This document shows, piece by piece, positions 1-15,700 of a stretch of 64,000 nt of DNA. Each line of letters starts with the position of its first letter. Positions within the stretch are counted from its first letter, which is position 1. A model generated the notes under the pieces. It was given only the letters and a program-made list of their open reading frames with translations. It was not told the origin of the DNA and did no database searches. This DNA comes from Thamnaconus septentrionalis. Lineage: Eukaryota > Chordata > Actinopteri > Tetraodontiformes > Monacanthidae. A program made the position numbers and the translations under genes. The stretch covers positions 11,466,773-11,530,772 of the forward strand of contig CM020510.1 of the NCBI GenBank assembly GCA_009823395.1. The letters run 5' to 3'.

Positions 1-574
1 ATTCCCAAGGTACTGTGGTGTTAGCTCACAGGGATATTGACGTAGAATGTGTCAACGTGATGGAACGTGTCCAAGGTGATATGCTCTGTCCTGACAGGAT
101 ACAGTGATCCTTCCCCTGTTGCACTCTGTGCTGAAAGAAGAGGAGCAGTGGGAGAGCCCTCACTCCTTCAACCCACAGCACTTCTTAGACCAAAATGGGA
201 ACTTTAAGAAGAACCCTGCCTTCCTGCCGTTCTCTGCAGGTAAAGTCACTTGTAACAGTCCCATATTACGCAAAGGATGGTATTTGCTTAATTCTCTGGG
301 GTTCAGGTTGGATATGTGCATCGCTAAAAACCATATTTGTCCTGGTACTGTAGCAACATTAGTTTATAGCTTTTTGTGTCCACTTTCAGGAAAAAGAGCT
401 TGTGTTGGAGAGTCCCTCGCTCGCATGGAAATTTTCCTCTTCATGGTGTCGCTTCTGCAGCAGTTCACTTTCACTTGCCCAGGGGGACCTGACAGTGTGG
501 ATCTCAGTCCTGAGTACAGCAGCTTTGCCAATGTGCCTCGAAGGTACAATATCATCGCAAAGCCTCGGGGTTAA
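1..574 (+). CDS. Cytochrome P450 family 2, C-terminal exons (5' partial)
   Basis: Three coding pieces fit: 1-9 (Ile-Pro-Lys, then a GT donor), 98-239 and 390-574, ending in TAA at 572-574. Joined, they keep one frame and read as the last ~110 residues of a CYP2-type monooxygenase. These are haem-thiolate enzymes anchored in the ER membrane that oxidise lipophilic substrates with electrons from P450 reductase. The haem-binding loop is clear: PFSAGKRACVGE, with the axial cysteine, followed by LARMEIFLF of the L helix. The upstream block (FNPQHFLDQNGNFKK) is the usual CYP2 approach to that loop. The haem loop is split by an intron between PFSAG and KRACVGE, the normal place for the last CYP2 intron. 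The N-terminus, membrane anchor, I helix and ExxR motif are outside the window, so the subfamily cannot be set. CYP2 genes lie beside TGFB1 in human 19q13.2, which agrees with the neighbour here. Confidence 0.9.
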
Positions 575-1257
575 TAGCAGTTTTTCAGTATAAACCCACA
601 TGCCTCTGATTGAAATTTTCTCTACATGTTGTGTATGCATTTTCTGGCACCCTAAAGACACATTTACACAACAGTGAACAACACCTTTTGCTTTGATTGG
701 ATAAAATGTCACCAAACGTCACGTGACTAAACCTAAGTTCGCAAGGACAACCAGAAGCTGCACCCGTAATTTGATGAATTCGAGGTCAGGCCATCAGTCA
801 TGCTGTGTGTCAGCAGTTGTCACTCTGTTAATGTGTTTTCCAGTGTTTGGTGGAGCTGCAGAGTCAAGGTCCTTGTCAGATATAAGAGGTCTTTGTCAAA
901 GACCGAGGCCGCAACATGTTAAGTAGGAATCAAATTACTCTGACCACTGATGTAGTGGAACTAAGCAGTCTGTCTTTTTCCAGTTATTTTTATTGGTGCA
1001 CAGTCAGGAAAAACAACTACAGAGTTGTTGTCAGTGACAATGGCACACTTGTGACTGTTAGATAATAAAATAATTGTCTTGTGTGAGGAACAGTTAAAAC
1101 GATGTCAACAAACATGATCATGAAATGAATATACAAGTATGCATTCATGCAAAGACTTAATGCGACTGTATTCAAATTATTAAAGTGATTTTTTTGGTAG
1201 CAGAGTGCATGTTCTGTTTGATGCCACCGTTCAGCCACGACGCAGGCTGTTACTCCT
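575..1257. other. Convergent intergenic spacer between CYP2 and CDKL1-like genes
   Basis: The two flanking genes end toward each other here, so the stretch should hold both 3' UTRs. On the minus strand an AATAAA (complement at 989-994) lies about 265 bases past the kinase stop and is a good poly(A) signal for it. No convincing coding exon or repeat was seen. Confidence 0.5.
989..994 (-). terminator. Poly(A) signal of the CDKL1-like gene
   Basis: AATAAA on the minus strand, about 265 bases beyond the kinase stop codon. Assigned from position and motif only. Confidence 0.45.
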
Positions 1258-4780
<3,523 letters not shown>

Positions 4781-5158
4781 TCACAATGCACACATCTTTA
4801 CAAGTGTCTTAATTTAAAAAAATAAATAAAAATAAAATAAAAATAAAAAGCATTGTTAAACTACTGAGTCTTTGCAAGATGAAACCATATGAATATGCAC
4901 ATTTCTTGCATTTATTTTGACAGTTCGCTAGCCTTTAAAACATCAACAGGCTTTATGACTATGTCAACGATGAACTGAAATTTAAACAGCTATTTTGGCA
5001 ATTGTGTGATGGCAGCAAACGATACACTTAACACTTACAATCAGAGAAGATGTTCATGGACCAGTCACTAACAGGTCAACCTTGGATCCACACCCATTTA
5101 AAGTTGTCTTCAATAGTTTCCTGTCTCTCCCTCTGCTGGCTCCGCGGTGTTTGTCGTC

Positions 5159-5172
5159 ACTGCCTTGGTAAC
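5159..5172 (-). promoter_or_regulatory. RFX X-box-like motif upstream of the CDKL1-like kinase
   Basis: Read on the minus strand, the first half-site GTTACC is perfect and is followed by AA and a 4/6 second half. X-boxes mark ciliary genes, which would suit a CDKL1 relative. A second partial copy lies at 5382-5395 on the plus strand. Motif match only. Confidence 0.25.
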
Positions 5173-5406
5173 CTTCTGCTGCTGTTGTTGTTTCCTGTTA
5201 GCATGTTTTGTTTTGTTTTTTAGACGTGTTTTTTTCTTTTTCCTGTAGTTTTTTTTTTTTTTTTAATCAGTAAAACTTGGAATTACAATAGAGATGAAAA
5301 GGGTGAACGTCTAACCGCGGCGGTGACAATACGCGAAACTTCATGGTCTTACAACAGCAGCCGTGTTTATTGGCAAGTATCGTAACCAGGGAGACCGCCA
5401 AACGAC

Positions 5407-5414
5407 TGACGTCA
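5407..5414. promoter_or_regulatory. Palindromic CRE (TGACGTCA)
   Basis: A full 8-bp cAMP-response element, about 650 bases upstream of the kinase ATG and close to the X-box-like sites. A TATAAAAA string follows at about 5425 on the plus strand, but I see no plus-strand gene after it. Confidence 0.4.
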
Positions 5415-6463
5415 GGACGGAAGCTATAAAAATAAAGGTATGACGGTCAAAAAAAGTGTAATAGTATGACTATCCTGAATCCGTTTAGCTCTTGTTGATA
5501 AATCCAGACTACCGCGAGTGTTATTACGTCAAGCTATGGAACCATACAAAGGATGAAAAATTCCAGAACAATTTTGTTTCTGTTTTGCAATTGACAACTT
5601 TTCAGGGGAAACCCAGCTTCCTGTCTTCTGACAGCCGCTCTAGATTCAATTTTAATTTTTTGAATTTACGACGTAGCTCCGTTATGTCATGGCTATATAC
5701 TAAATGTTGAGATTCATTCTTATGAACTCTGACTCAATCTCATTTTATGTACGACTTTCTCCCTCTTCAATCATTTTAAAATTCATTGTGCATGTTTGTG
5801 GTAAATCATTATCGCTTTCGATTAAACATTCAGTCGGTTCGGTATGTGTGTTTGCACCGCGTTTGCAGCTCTCGGCCACCGCACTAAAAAGCTCACCGTG
5901 ACACTTAAACCAAATTATGTCAATTTTAGAAGTATGAACGTGTCCAGTCCTTTCCCGAATGATACTGGAATAATTCTGCAAGGCGAAATGGTTGTATGTT
6001 ATTTTGCACAAAACAGCCTGAGTTTGTTTTTATGCTTACATGAAGTGCAGTGAGACTTTGTTGTTGTTTGCTTATTTCCAGGGCCTCTCTTTGAATCAAA
6101 TGACCCAGATTCTTTACCACGCTCAAAGGATTTCAAAACCTCTTTGTGAAGTGGGAGAGCAAACCATACACCAGGGCAGTGGTCAGAGAGACACACTTTG
6201 AGGCGCTGGCATGGATGTCCTGTGGTTGGAGGTATGAAATGCCCCATGACAGACTGATGACATGTGCAGGTTGCATGAGAACTGTAATGGAGAGCTGCTG
6301 TCATGTCTGCGGGATCTAAATGTGAAAACACGGATCAGCAATTAACCGGATGATTTATATGGAATGTTGCTCCAGCCTTATTTACTTTATTTGGACACTT
6401 ACTTCATTGGATTTAAAACTCTACTCCGTCTCTCTTCGAATTACATTGTGGTACCCTTAATAA

Positions 6464-6477
6464 GCACTAGGTGGCAG
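6464..6477 (+). promoter_or_regulatory. CTCF-like motif
   Basis: GCACTAGGTGGCAG agrees with the vertebrate CTCF core CCASYAGRKGGCRS at 13 of 14 positions (only the first base differs). It lies between the kinase and TGF-beta-1 genes. Confidence 0.4.
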
Positions 6478-7142
6478 TCGACACCAATCACAGCTCATCA
6501 AGACGGCCTCAGCAGCACTGTGAACAAATAATATATATAGACTTGTTTTGTTCTCACTCTCCTAATTTACTTCCTACTCTACGTCACATAGACATGTTGT
6601 ATTTTACACTGTGGAAGAAACGAGCATTCACACCTTCTTCAACAACCTGGCTATTGTTTTCTGCCATTATTTCAACATTTCACTTTATTTCCTTGAGCTT
6701 TACCATAACAAACACCACCTTTTGTTGTCAGTGTTAGATCAATAGTGCATTCACTAGAAATGTCCCCGTGAGCAGACACCAAGTGAAACAGAATTTCAAA
6801 ATTTCCACGACAAAGGCCGCACTGTGACAGTTCCCTGCAGTTATTTCCCCGTTGATTCATCACTCAGACGGAGACAAAATCAACAGAACCATCACCAGTC
6901 TGTTTTGGTCTAGCCTTCCTTTTGAAAATACACATTCCACCCTAAAAAAAAGAAAAAAGGCACCCAGCCATGACAGAGTGGACTTGCATGGTCCATCATG
7001 TTCTACTTTTATACACGCTCTTCCCAGATGGCTCAGTTGTTCGGATTGGACAAAGTTAATTTTAACAGCCTCCAGGTGAATTTTCATGTGTTTGGTTTCA
7101 CACCAGTGCTATGTAACGCTTCTATGAAATGTCGCTCATCAC

Positions 7143-7879
7143 CAGAGTTGGGAAGTAACAAAGTATAAATACTGTTTTACTGTACTTAAGCAGATTTTTC
7201 AGATATCTATACTTAACTTGAGTATTTTGATGACTTTTTACTTTCACTCCCTTTGTACACAAACATATCTGCTATCCACGCCTTACATTGAAAAAAACAT
7301 GCTTGTTACTTTTCTGCTTAAAAATTCTTTAAAATATACAAATTCTGTACAAGGTAATTTACTTATTAATACAGTTGTTGTTGCTTGAGGTGGAGCTATT
7401 TGAACTATGCAGTTGTGTGGTTCAATATAAAAGTGTGTGATATTTTAGAGGGAAATCGTGTTTGGGGACCTCAGCTTTGGGTTCACTGTTTGTTTTTAGT
7501 CCAGAGAAAAATAAACATGTAGAAGATGAAATCAGTTATTGTTTATTAAAACTGTTATTAAAAACATCAAATAATGCCTCACTGGTCATAACTATTATAT
7601 TTTACCATATTAAGGGCACTTAAGCTGCTAAAAAAAATCACTTTGCAAAATGATCAACAAATGTATTATTTCATTAATGGCAAAAACAAAAAACAAAAAA
7701 CGTTTTTACTTTTTACTTAAGTACGTTTCAGAACCTGTACTTTCTTACTTTTACTTGAGGAAAGGAGTTGTATATGTAAAGTATAAGTATTTTTTTTACT
7801 TTTGCCAGATTATTTTTTATTTGTATTTTTATTTTACACAAGTATCCACTTAAGAATGTGAACACTTTTGCCACCTCTG
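7143..7879. mobile_element. Non-autonomous hAT-type DNA transposon (MITE), 737 bp
   Basis: The left end starts CAGAGTTGGGAAGTAAC; the reverse complement of the right end starts CAGAGGTGGCAAAAGTG. These are imperfect terminal inverted repeats of the CAGAG type seen in hAT elements. The flanks CTCATCAC (7135-7142) and CTCACCAC (7880-7887) form an 8-bp target-site duplication with one mismatch, the length expected for hAT. The interior is AT-rich with many TACTTxxAGTA-like pieces, typical of an abundant fish repeat, and has no transposase ORF. Confidence 0.82.
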
Positions 7880-7997
7880 CTCACCACTGCCTCCATAGCA
7901 GCAGACGAGCCAGAGAGCCTCTGAAGTCTCTTAATGTCGAGTTTCTCAGCTCCTGGCTTCCAGAATTGGACACGGGGCAGTCAGTCAGTCAAGCAGG

Positions 7998-8014
7998 CAG
8001 GCAGGCAGGCAGGC
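7998..8014. repeat. Short (CAGG)n run
   Basis: Several tandem CAGG units just upstream of the GC-rich block; approximate edges. Confidence 0.5.
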
Positions 8015-8124
8015 TGGCCGGGCCCGGCAGCGGAGTCTCTGTTAAAAAGCAGATGTTTTACACTGCGGCCGTTACCCTCATTTCCTGGGCGGAGTAACTC
8101 GCTTCATTCGACGGGGTAACAGGA

Positions 8125-8127
<3 letters not shown>

Positions 8128-8171
<44 letters not shown>
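8128..8171. repeat. (AG)n microsatellite
   Basis: About 22 uninterrupted AG units within the probable 5' noncoding region of TGF-beta-1. Confidence 0.95.
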
Positions 8172-8172
<1 letters not shown>

Positions 8173-8223
8173 AAAAGAAAAGTGAGCTGAGTTCAGAGCG
8201 TCCACAAATCACTTTGTCACCAG

Positions 8224-8246
8224 CAACAGCAGCAGCAGCAGCAGCA
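8224..8246. repeat. (CAG)n trinucleotide run
   Basis: About six CAG units in the probable 5' noncoding region. The reverse strand gives a spurious leucine-rich ORF that is not a gene. Confidence 0.8.
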
Positions 8247-9447
8247 AGCTCTGACAAGCAACAGGAGAGGGAGAGAGATGTTGGGAGCCGCCGTTAAATA
8301 GAGGCGTGAAGAAGGACCCGATGTTAGAGGAGGAGAGTCGAAGTGCGAGTGAGGAGGGCACAAAGCTGAGTGACGTCCGTGGATGCGTAGAGGGAGCCGA
8401 GGACAGACGGACCAAACCAGACGACATTCTCATCCCAAGTAGAAGAAGAACTTAAAGCAGAACAGAGTGCCGCTGCTCTTCTCTGGATGGTTGGATGGTT
8501 CCCTCAGAGAGGTGTGTCAAACTCGGAATCTTGTAACCGGAGGACAGGGTTGAACTCACAGACAGGCAGACTGACTGACTGACCGACTGACTGGAGGAAC
8601 CCTCGTCGTTTTTTTTTGTATTTTTTGTATTTTTTTTTTAATGGTTTTTTGTTTTTTTGTCACCTCGTCGACATCTCTCATCTGCGGGGCGACACGCGAG
8701 CATTTTCAGGCGTGCGCGTGCGTGTGATGGGGCTGAGGATGGTGATGAGGACGCAGTCACCGAGGCGGCTTTGCGTTTTGGCCAGCGTGTGAGTTCGGCG
8801 TGACTCCCCAGCTGCCACTGCTGCTGGTAGCGAGCCTGTGTTGAGGCGACGGATCACATGCTGCTGTTGCCGAAAAAGAGGTAGTTACAAGCGGGACTTC
8901 ATCCTATGTTTCTCTTTCGCGACACTTCTCTGTCCCTTGAGCACACGTGTGCTCATAATTTATTATTATTCGGGCTCTGAAGGAAGCCGGTGATTACCCG
9001 GTCGAACAGAAGGCCCTGTGTCTGACAGTCAAGGAACTCTTTTTTTAAAATCAAATCCACATCCAATGCTGTTGACTAATGAACAAAAGCTACATTGTAG
9101 GTCAGCAAGTGAAGAATTCAGTCTTAAAGCCTTAAACTAAGACTTGAGGCCATTTCTAGTGATTTTTTTCTCTTTCCATAAACCGACACAAAGTGTTGAT
9201 GGTCCACTTTGTTTGCATCATCCAGGAGTTTATTTTTTTATTCTAATTATTGCGACTCCTATCCTAAGCGACTTGTGCGATTCACGAGTTAGAAAATCCG
9301 AGACTCCAGTCATTTGTCGTTTGGTGATGGTGTTCAGGTCCCCCCAGAGCTCTAAGTTTCAACCTGCGTTTGGCCCCCTAGGCTTTTGACAGCTCCCCTC
9401 CAGACTCACCTCAGCATCTGAGACGTCACTGTTGTTACCTGCGTGGG

Positions 9448-9454
9448 TGAGTCA
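9448..9454. promoter_or_regulatory. AP-1 site (TGAGTCA)
   Basis: Perfect AP-1 heptamer about 300 bases before the TGF-beta-1 ATG. Mammalian TGFB1 is known to be controlled through AP-1. Confidence 0.4.
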
Positions 9455-9636
9455 CAGGCTGGCTCGGCAGCCCATGTCTGTCTTCGCTCTGGTAATCCTT
9501 TCACCTGCTCCTGTGCAAAAGAGGTTTTAGGGGGTTTTCACTTTAATCGATGCCTTGAACTCCCTCAACACTCCACACTGCTTTGACTGTTCCCACGTCT
9601 GTAAACAACTTGCATCACTCACACCTGTATAGAGGG

Positions 9637-9643
9637 TGACTCA
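9637..9643. promoter_or_regulatory. AP-1 site (TGACTCA)
   Basis: Second perfect AP-1 heptamer, about 104 bases before the TGF-beta-1 ATG. Confidence 0.4.
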
Positions 9644-9746
9644 CTGTTCGCCCCAGCATCCCCGCTCATTGCCAGGTTGACAGGGAGGTAGCAGGAAAAG
9701 GGAATTGATAGTGATAAGAACCACCTTTCACAGTCGGGTTGACACC

Positions 9747-12700
9747 ATGAGGCTGACGTTCCTGACGCTCGTGGTCCTGTGCGCGGTGGGAAGCGTGAGT
9801 GGCATGTCCACATGCAAGACACTGGACCTAGAGATGGTGAAGAAGAAGCGCATTGAGGCCATCAGGAGCCAGATCCTCAGCAAACTGCGTCTGCCAAAGG
9901 AGCCCGAGTCGGATGAGGGCGGGGACCAGGAGGAGATACCCATGCCGCTCCTGTCGCTCTACAACAGCACCAGTGAGATACTGAAGGAGCAGCAGGCCGA
10001 GGTCCAGACGCGTGTCTCCACGGAGCAGGAGGATGAGGAGTACTTTGCCAAGGTGGTGAACAAGTTCAACATGACCAGTGAGTATACAGATTAACACGGA
10101 GCGGAAATACATTGCAGTGAATGTCCAGTAAAAGTTGAAATGTGCTTATGTGCCAATTTGGCCTCCCACAGGCCTTTGTGTGTATGTGTGTGTGTCTCTC
10201 TTTCTCTCTCTCTTCATTGACGTCCTTGAGATTCAGCTTTAGGAACAATTTGGAAAATGGTTGCTCTCCAAATCGGACCTCAGCAGATGCTGAAGGAGAG
10301 TGTTGTTGCAGTCGTCCAATGAAACAATGGCCAGCCTCCAAACAGATGTCTTTTAAAGTTTTATTTTGCTCTCGCCTCCGATACAGTGAACAATAAAATA
10401 GGTCATGAGTAATAAAATGTAAGGCAAATAGTTCAATATGTCCTACTCTCACTTTAAAGGCCCTTAAATTGACGAGCCCAAAGACACTGGAGCACAAAAA
10501 GGAGCTTATTAGACCACGTGCTGACCAAACCAAAGTTATGGGGTCTTTTTTTTTTTTTTTACAGCAGTCATGTTATTCTAACCTATAACACCAATCTGAG
10601 GCAATCACCATATGTCCAGGCACATGTTTAACATTTTACTGATGTCATATTAAATATCCCTGGATAGATTTAGTACTAGTAGAAACGTATAAAAAATAAG
10701 CATTGAAAATTCCAAACATGTCTGTGAAAATTCACATGGTGTGATGCAAGACAAGGGCAATTGGATACCCAAATAGCAAAGATGATGCTCTATTTTTTTT
10801 TTTAAATATATCTTTGCCATTTCTGCGGACGGGCAACAACTGAGCTTTTACTGGAAAAAGACAAACTTGGCAACCAACGCCCAAATTAACAAGCGTGGCC
10901 AGTGCCGACTTCAATCTTATCTATAAATTCCCCCAAACATGTGCGCCACCTCTGATCGCCATCCAACCTCTTTAGGCAGTTTGATGGGTTCAGAGATCAC
11001 AGGCATTACCACTTAGCAAGAGCGTGTGTTGTTGCATCTGCGCTGATGTTCGGTGTTGCTTTCGTGGTGTCCATGGCATTTTTACTGCTTTATTACCAGC
11101 GCTTGTGAGACCCGGTGTGCACAACACTGTGTGTTCTGCCAAACGGTTACGTGCTTTAATGGCGCATTTCAATCCCAACGTGTTATGATAAACAGATTTT
11201 TTTTTCCATCGCTCTCTCTTCCCCCGACTGGCTTTTTGTTTCTTTGCTCCATTGTTCTCTACGTGCCTATACTCTTCACCTTACCATGCAGGCACTGACA
11301 CAATCCCTCTTTCATCCACCACTTCAAAAGGTGGATGAAAGAGGTCCAACTACTGGTGGTAGTTGGACCTCTCAGGAGTTTGTAGGCCAGAGACTGAACA
11401 AAGAAGGGGAAAGGGCCTTCGTTTTGTTATGGGTTTTTTTTTTCTGGAAAAAAAAAACTGAATGGAAAATATTGAAATTATACGGGGAAAGAAATGCACT
11501 CCTTCACCCTTCTCATTCCCTCTCTTTCAGTTTTTTTTTTTCTCGCTCCCTGGAGGATTTGGGGGGTTTCCTGTAACTTGAGCATCAGGCTCTCCCTCTC
11601 TTATTCTGTCACTTGTTCTCTATCAATTTTTTTTTCTTTTCAACCATATTTAATCTTTTTCACCATTAATGTATATTTTTTTATCTCTCTGCCTCGGTTT
11701 TTTTTTTTTTTTTTTGCTCCTCTTCCCGCTGGGTTTCCTGAACTTATTATCAGCGTGCTTGCAGCATGTTTGTGACAGGGCAGCTTGGCAGGAAGGAAGG
11801 CAGGCCGATGGCCACTGAGATCTTGAGTGATTCAGGTCCGTTGCTGGCGGTGCCCATGGGGAGCGAGTGTTTCCTACCTCTGTGGAATGCCAGATAACAC
11901 CCTTGCAATGTTTCGACCGGCAGCGCAACTCCCCAACAAAGTCAACCTTCACACACTGGGAAAGGGTCACCGCTTTCTGCGTGTGTGCGTGCAGGCCGAG
12001 GAAGAAAGGTTTTGCAATTATTAGAAATAACACAAGCTCGTTTTTTTTCGGCAGGGAGCATTTAGGGCAGCCCGCTTTTCATTCGCTGTGCATAAGCAAA
12101 CATAGGTGTTAAAAGGCACCCAGTGAATAAGATTTAATGAAGACTCCTTTTTCAAGCTCATTAACAGCCCTGTTGGTAATTCCACGCTTAAATTTGTGGT
12201 ATTTTTATTGGATGACTCACACTTTCCTGTTGTTGCTGAATACAGCCTCCAGGGATGCTTTTTTTTGTGTGTGAAGAACATTTCAGTCTGCATCTCCATA
12301 ATTGTGCGGTGGATTAACTTAAATTCCTTCCCTCGGCTAACAGTCACATCCCTCCCTTAAAGCCTCTTAAAATAATTTCTGCTATTAAACATTGTTTTGC
12401 TGAATACTTTTTTTTTTTGGTGGATGCGCATCTCTGGAGTTATTATTTAGTATCACACCATGCAGTGTAATTACATAGAATACTTACATAGAAACTTTTG
12501 AAATTAAGAGATGCGGAGGCGGGGGCCGACCCACAAGGAGCGAAATAGGTGGAGGTGTGAAAAGAAGACGTTGACGAGTGGGCTCGAGCGGGAGGGTGGA
12601 GTTGATCGAATGAGGGAGGCAGGTATTTAGGCTGGAGCTGGAATCTGGTTCCTCCCACTGATAATTACAGAGCTGTCTGTCTGCTTGTCACAACAGCTGT

Positions 12701-15700
12701 TGCTGCTTACCTGTGGATAGGCCCTGAATCAACAGCAAAATCTCCCCACACCCATGCTGATGTGCAGGCTAGGGCACTATCTTTACCCTGGGGAGCCAGC
12801 TTGTTCTGTGGAGGAGACTTTAATTTCTTTTTTTTTTTTTTTCTTTTTTTTGACTCTGGTCTCTCACCGTATTGTATTATGATTACAGGAGGAGTTCAGT
12901 GATAGACCTCTGGAGACTATGCAAGCGGTGTTTACTGGAAAGTAGAAGCAAGAATTAGGTTTCACTGTAATTATGCTACTGCTGCCAATATGCTTCTCAG
13001 GGGGAAGTGACGGTGTTTCCTGTTTCGTAAACACTTCTCTAACCCCTCGCACATTTATCTCAGGTCACTAAAACCAGCCGAGGACGATCATTTTCCGAGT
13101 GCGCAACTACCTGATACACGGTTCATTTCTCACATTTGACTGTACAGGGCTGAGACATTGATGTGTGTTTCCATTATATTAGCAAAAAAAAAAAAAATGA
13201 CAACCAGGCTATTGTCTCTGCTCTGGGTGTAACCACCAAAATGTCATATCATCTGCCATCACACCCTCCCCACTCTTTTTTTATTTTCTCTTTTGGCTCC
13301 GCTGCAAGGGCTGAAATGTCAACCTACACAACACAAATGATGGTCAATGACGCACGCTCACGGAGGATCCTGGTACGATGTAGATTTACTCTGAGGCTCA
13401 AGCATGCGTGGCTGGGTTGTAGAGCTGTTGTCAGAGAGGATTTGAGGCCAAAGATTCCTGGCTCTGGCAGGCCGAGGCAGAGTGGAGACTTTGGGCTCCG
13501 GCCAAACTTTGAGCTCCGCCGATACGCATCTCCTGTTTCTCTGCTCGTGTCAATCACAAGCTGGATTCAAACGCCCTTCAATTTGCCCTTTTTCCATCTC
13601 CCAGCCTTTCCTTCTTATGTATTTGTCTCCTGCTTCGCTTTGGATCACGTGCCATCCTGTGCTTATCTTCGCACGTCTATCGTACCAGTTTGATGCCTTG
13701 TAAAGTTTACACCACAAGATTTATGCCGCAAAAGCCTTCAGTAGCCGAGCTCTGTTTTCCATCCGGGGCTGCTTGGGGGGAATGTTACCGCTGTCGTGAT
13801 ATAGGGAGGCTCCAGAGGAAAAGTTGCAAATATGGGCAGGGATACTGTATGAAAACAAAACACTCACTATAGTCGACCTTACTGCAGCTGGAGAAGATTA
13901 ATGTTTGGCTGCAGTGAAGGATATTAAGCAATACTCTGCATTTGGCAATTCCATTTTTTTTACTAGAGAAGAAAAATGAGCGATGATGGCTTTGTTGTGT
14001 AATAACGAGAAAAAAAAAAAGGGTTCAAGAATTTGAACTAGTCGGGTGTTGACTTACATACATGGGGTGCAAAGACTATATATTCTAGTGTCAGACATCT
14101 TTGCAGTAAATTTGTGCACACTCTACAGACCCTGCAGGTTGTCAACAATCTAAGCAGACACTAAAGATTAAAGATACACAAATACCACCACACCCCTTAG
14201 ATCACAAAGTACATTCTTCTCAATCTTGAAAAAACATTGAATGCTCATCATATAGGGGCAGTCAGAAAGAAATATATATAGTGTGGAACCTTTTTTTTTT
14301 TTTTTTAACCAAACAAATTCTTGTAAAGAAGAACATACCATAAGTAATGCCATGTTCCTAAACTACAAACCACTCCCTTAAGGTCCTCATAGACAGTCAC
14401 TGCTAGTTTTCATTTTTTTCACTGACAATTCTCAATGATTGAGAAAGACTGTTTCTGTTTTAAACCACGCAGAAAACAACAACACGAACACCAGCCAGGC
14501 CACCAAAAACATTGCGATGCCCTTCAACATCTCAGAGATACGACAAACCATCGGGGCTTACCACCAGCTAACCAGCGCCGAGCTGCGCATGGCCATCAAA
14601 AATCCACGAATGCAGAGCGAGCAGCGGGTGGAGCTGTACCAGGGCCTGGGCCCCTCGGCCCGCTACCTAGCCTCACGCTTTGTCAGCAACCAGTGGAGAG
14701 ACAAATGGCTGTTCTTCGATGTCACGGAGCCCCTGCAGCAGTGGCTCCAGGGCAACGGTAAGACCGAAATCAAACTAGCGTCTGCCCCAAAGATTGAGAT
14801 TCAAGCAAGCGGACACTCTTGACTCGACGTGACCTGACGACCGTTAACGTCTGCTTTCACAGATGACGAGCAGGGGTTCCAGCTCCGGCTGTTCTGCGAG
14901 TGCGGCAGCGCCGAGGGAAAATTTGACTTTTCCATCGCCGGAATCGTCAGCGGAAGGGGAGATATTGGGACCTTTGAGACGATGGTGCAGCGGCCGCCCT
15001 ACATCCTGACCATGTCCATCCCCCAGAACGTCAGCAGCCACCCCTCCTCACGCAGCAAACGCTCCACGGACTCCAAGGAAACCTGCACGGCGTAAGCAGT
15101 CACATATACTCATAGTAGCTCATTCAATTTGTACAACATACTTTTTTTTTAGCTGCATGTGGTAAAAATCCAGTCTTGGCCACAATGGAACAAGATTTTT
15201 TTGGCAACATAATTGTCAAATAAATATTGTTAATGTAATGTAGAGGATTTAAGGTTTAGGGTGTCGCCTTAAAGACTTTCCAATTTGTGAACTTACCTCA
15301 TTTTTAGTTATTAAAAAAACCCAACAATGTTCCATTATGAATCATTTTTTCTGTCTTTGTTTTAGCTTTTACAAAGAAATTGATGTTTTACCGTGGAAGT
15401 GACATCAGATCGTACAGGTCTCCAAAAGTGCTTAAAATGTCCACTGATTTAAAACGTCAGCATAAAACTTTACAGAGGCGTATGTGAAACTGCCTCTTAA
15501 TGTCTCAGGAGTTGTCACCTCTCTAGAATCTCTATGAGCCAGTGTTCTCAGCCACAAGTTTCAAGTCTTGCACGGCACAATAAGATTTAATAGTAATAGA
15601 AGCGTAGCTATTCTTTCCTTTCCACTTCTGTAATTTTATACAAACGTCTCCTCCCTGCCAATGTCACCTCAGTGCTTTCTCTCAGTGGAAACACTTTGCT

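Larger units (their letters stand above)
7880..9746 (+). promoter_or_regulatory. Probable TGF-beta-1 promoter and 5' noncoding region
   Basis: No ORF of interest. A GGGCGG box at about 8088 is followed by GA-rich and CAG-repeat sequence (8100-8450) like a long purine-rich 5' UTR. A possible donor (GAG|GTAGTT, about 8880) and a good acceptor (CCACCTTTCACAG, ending at 9733) would splice a noncoding first exon to the coding exon 13 bases before its ATG. Two perfect AP-1 sites lie at 9448-9454 and 9637-9643. The splice model is inference. Confidence 0.4.

Noticed and set aside
5425..5435. TATAAAAA on the plus strand as a promoter of a new gene
   Set aside because: No coding exon or transcript-like structure follows it; AT-rich context makes the match weak.
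5999..6331. 110-codon open frame on the minus strand
   Set aside because: No family recognised, no start context or splice partner, and low-complexity ends; likely chance.
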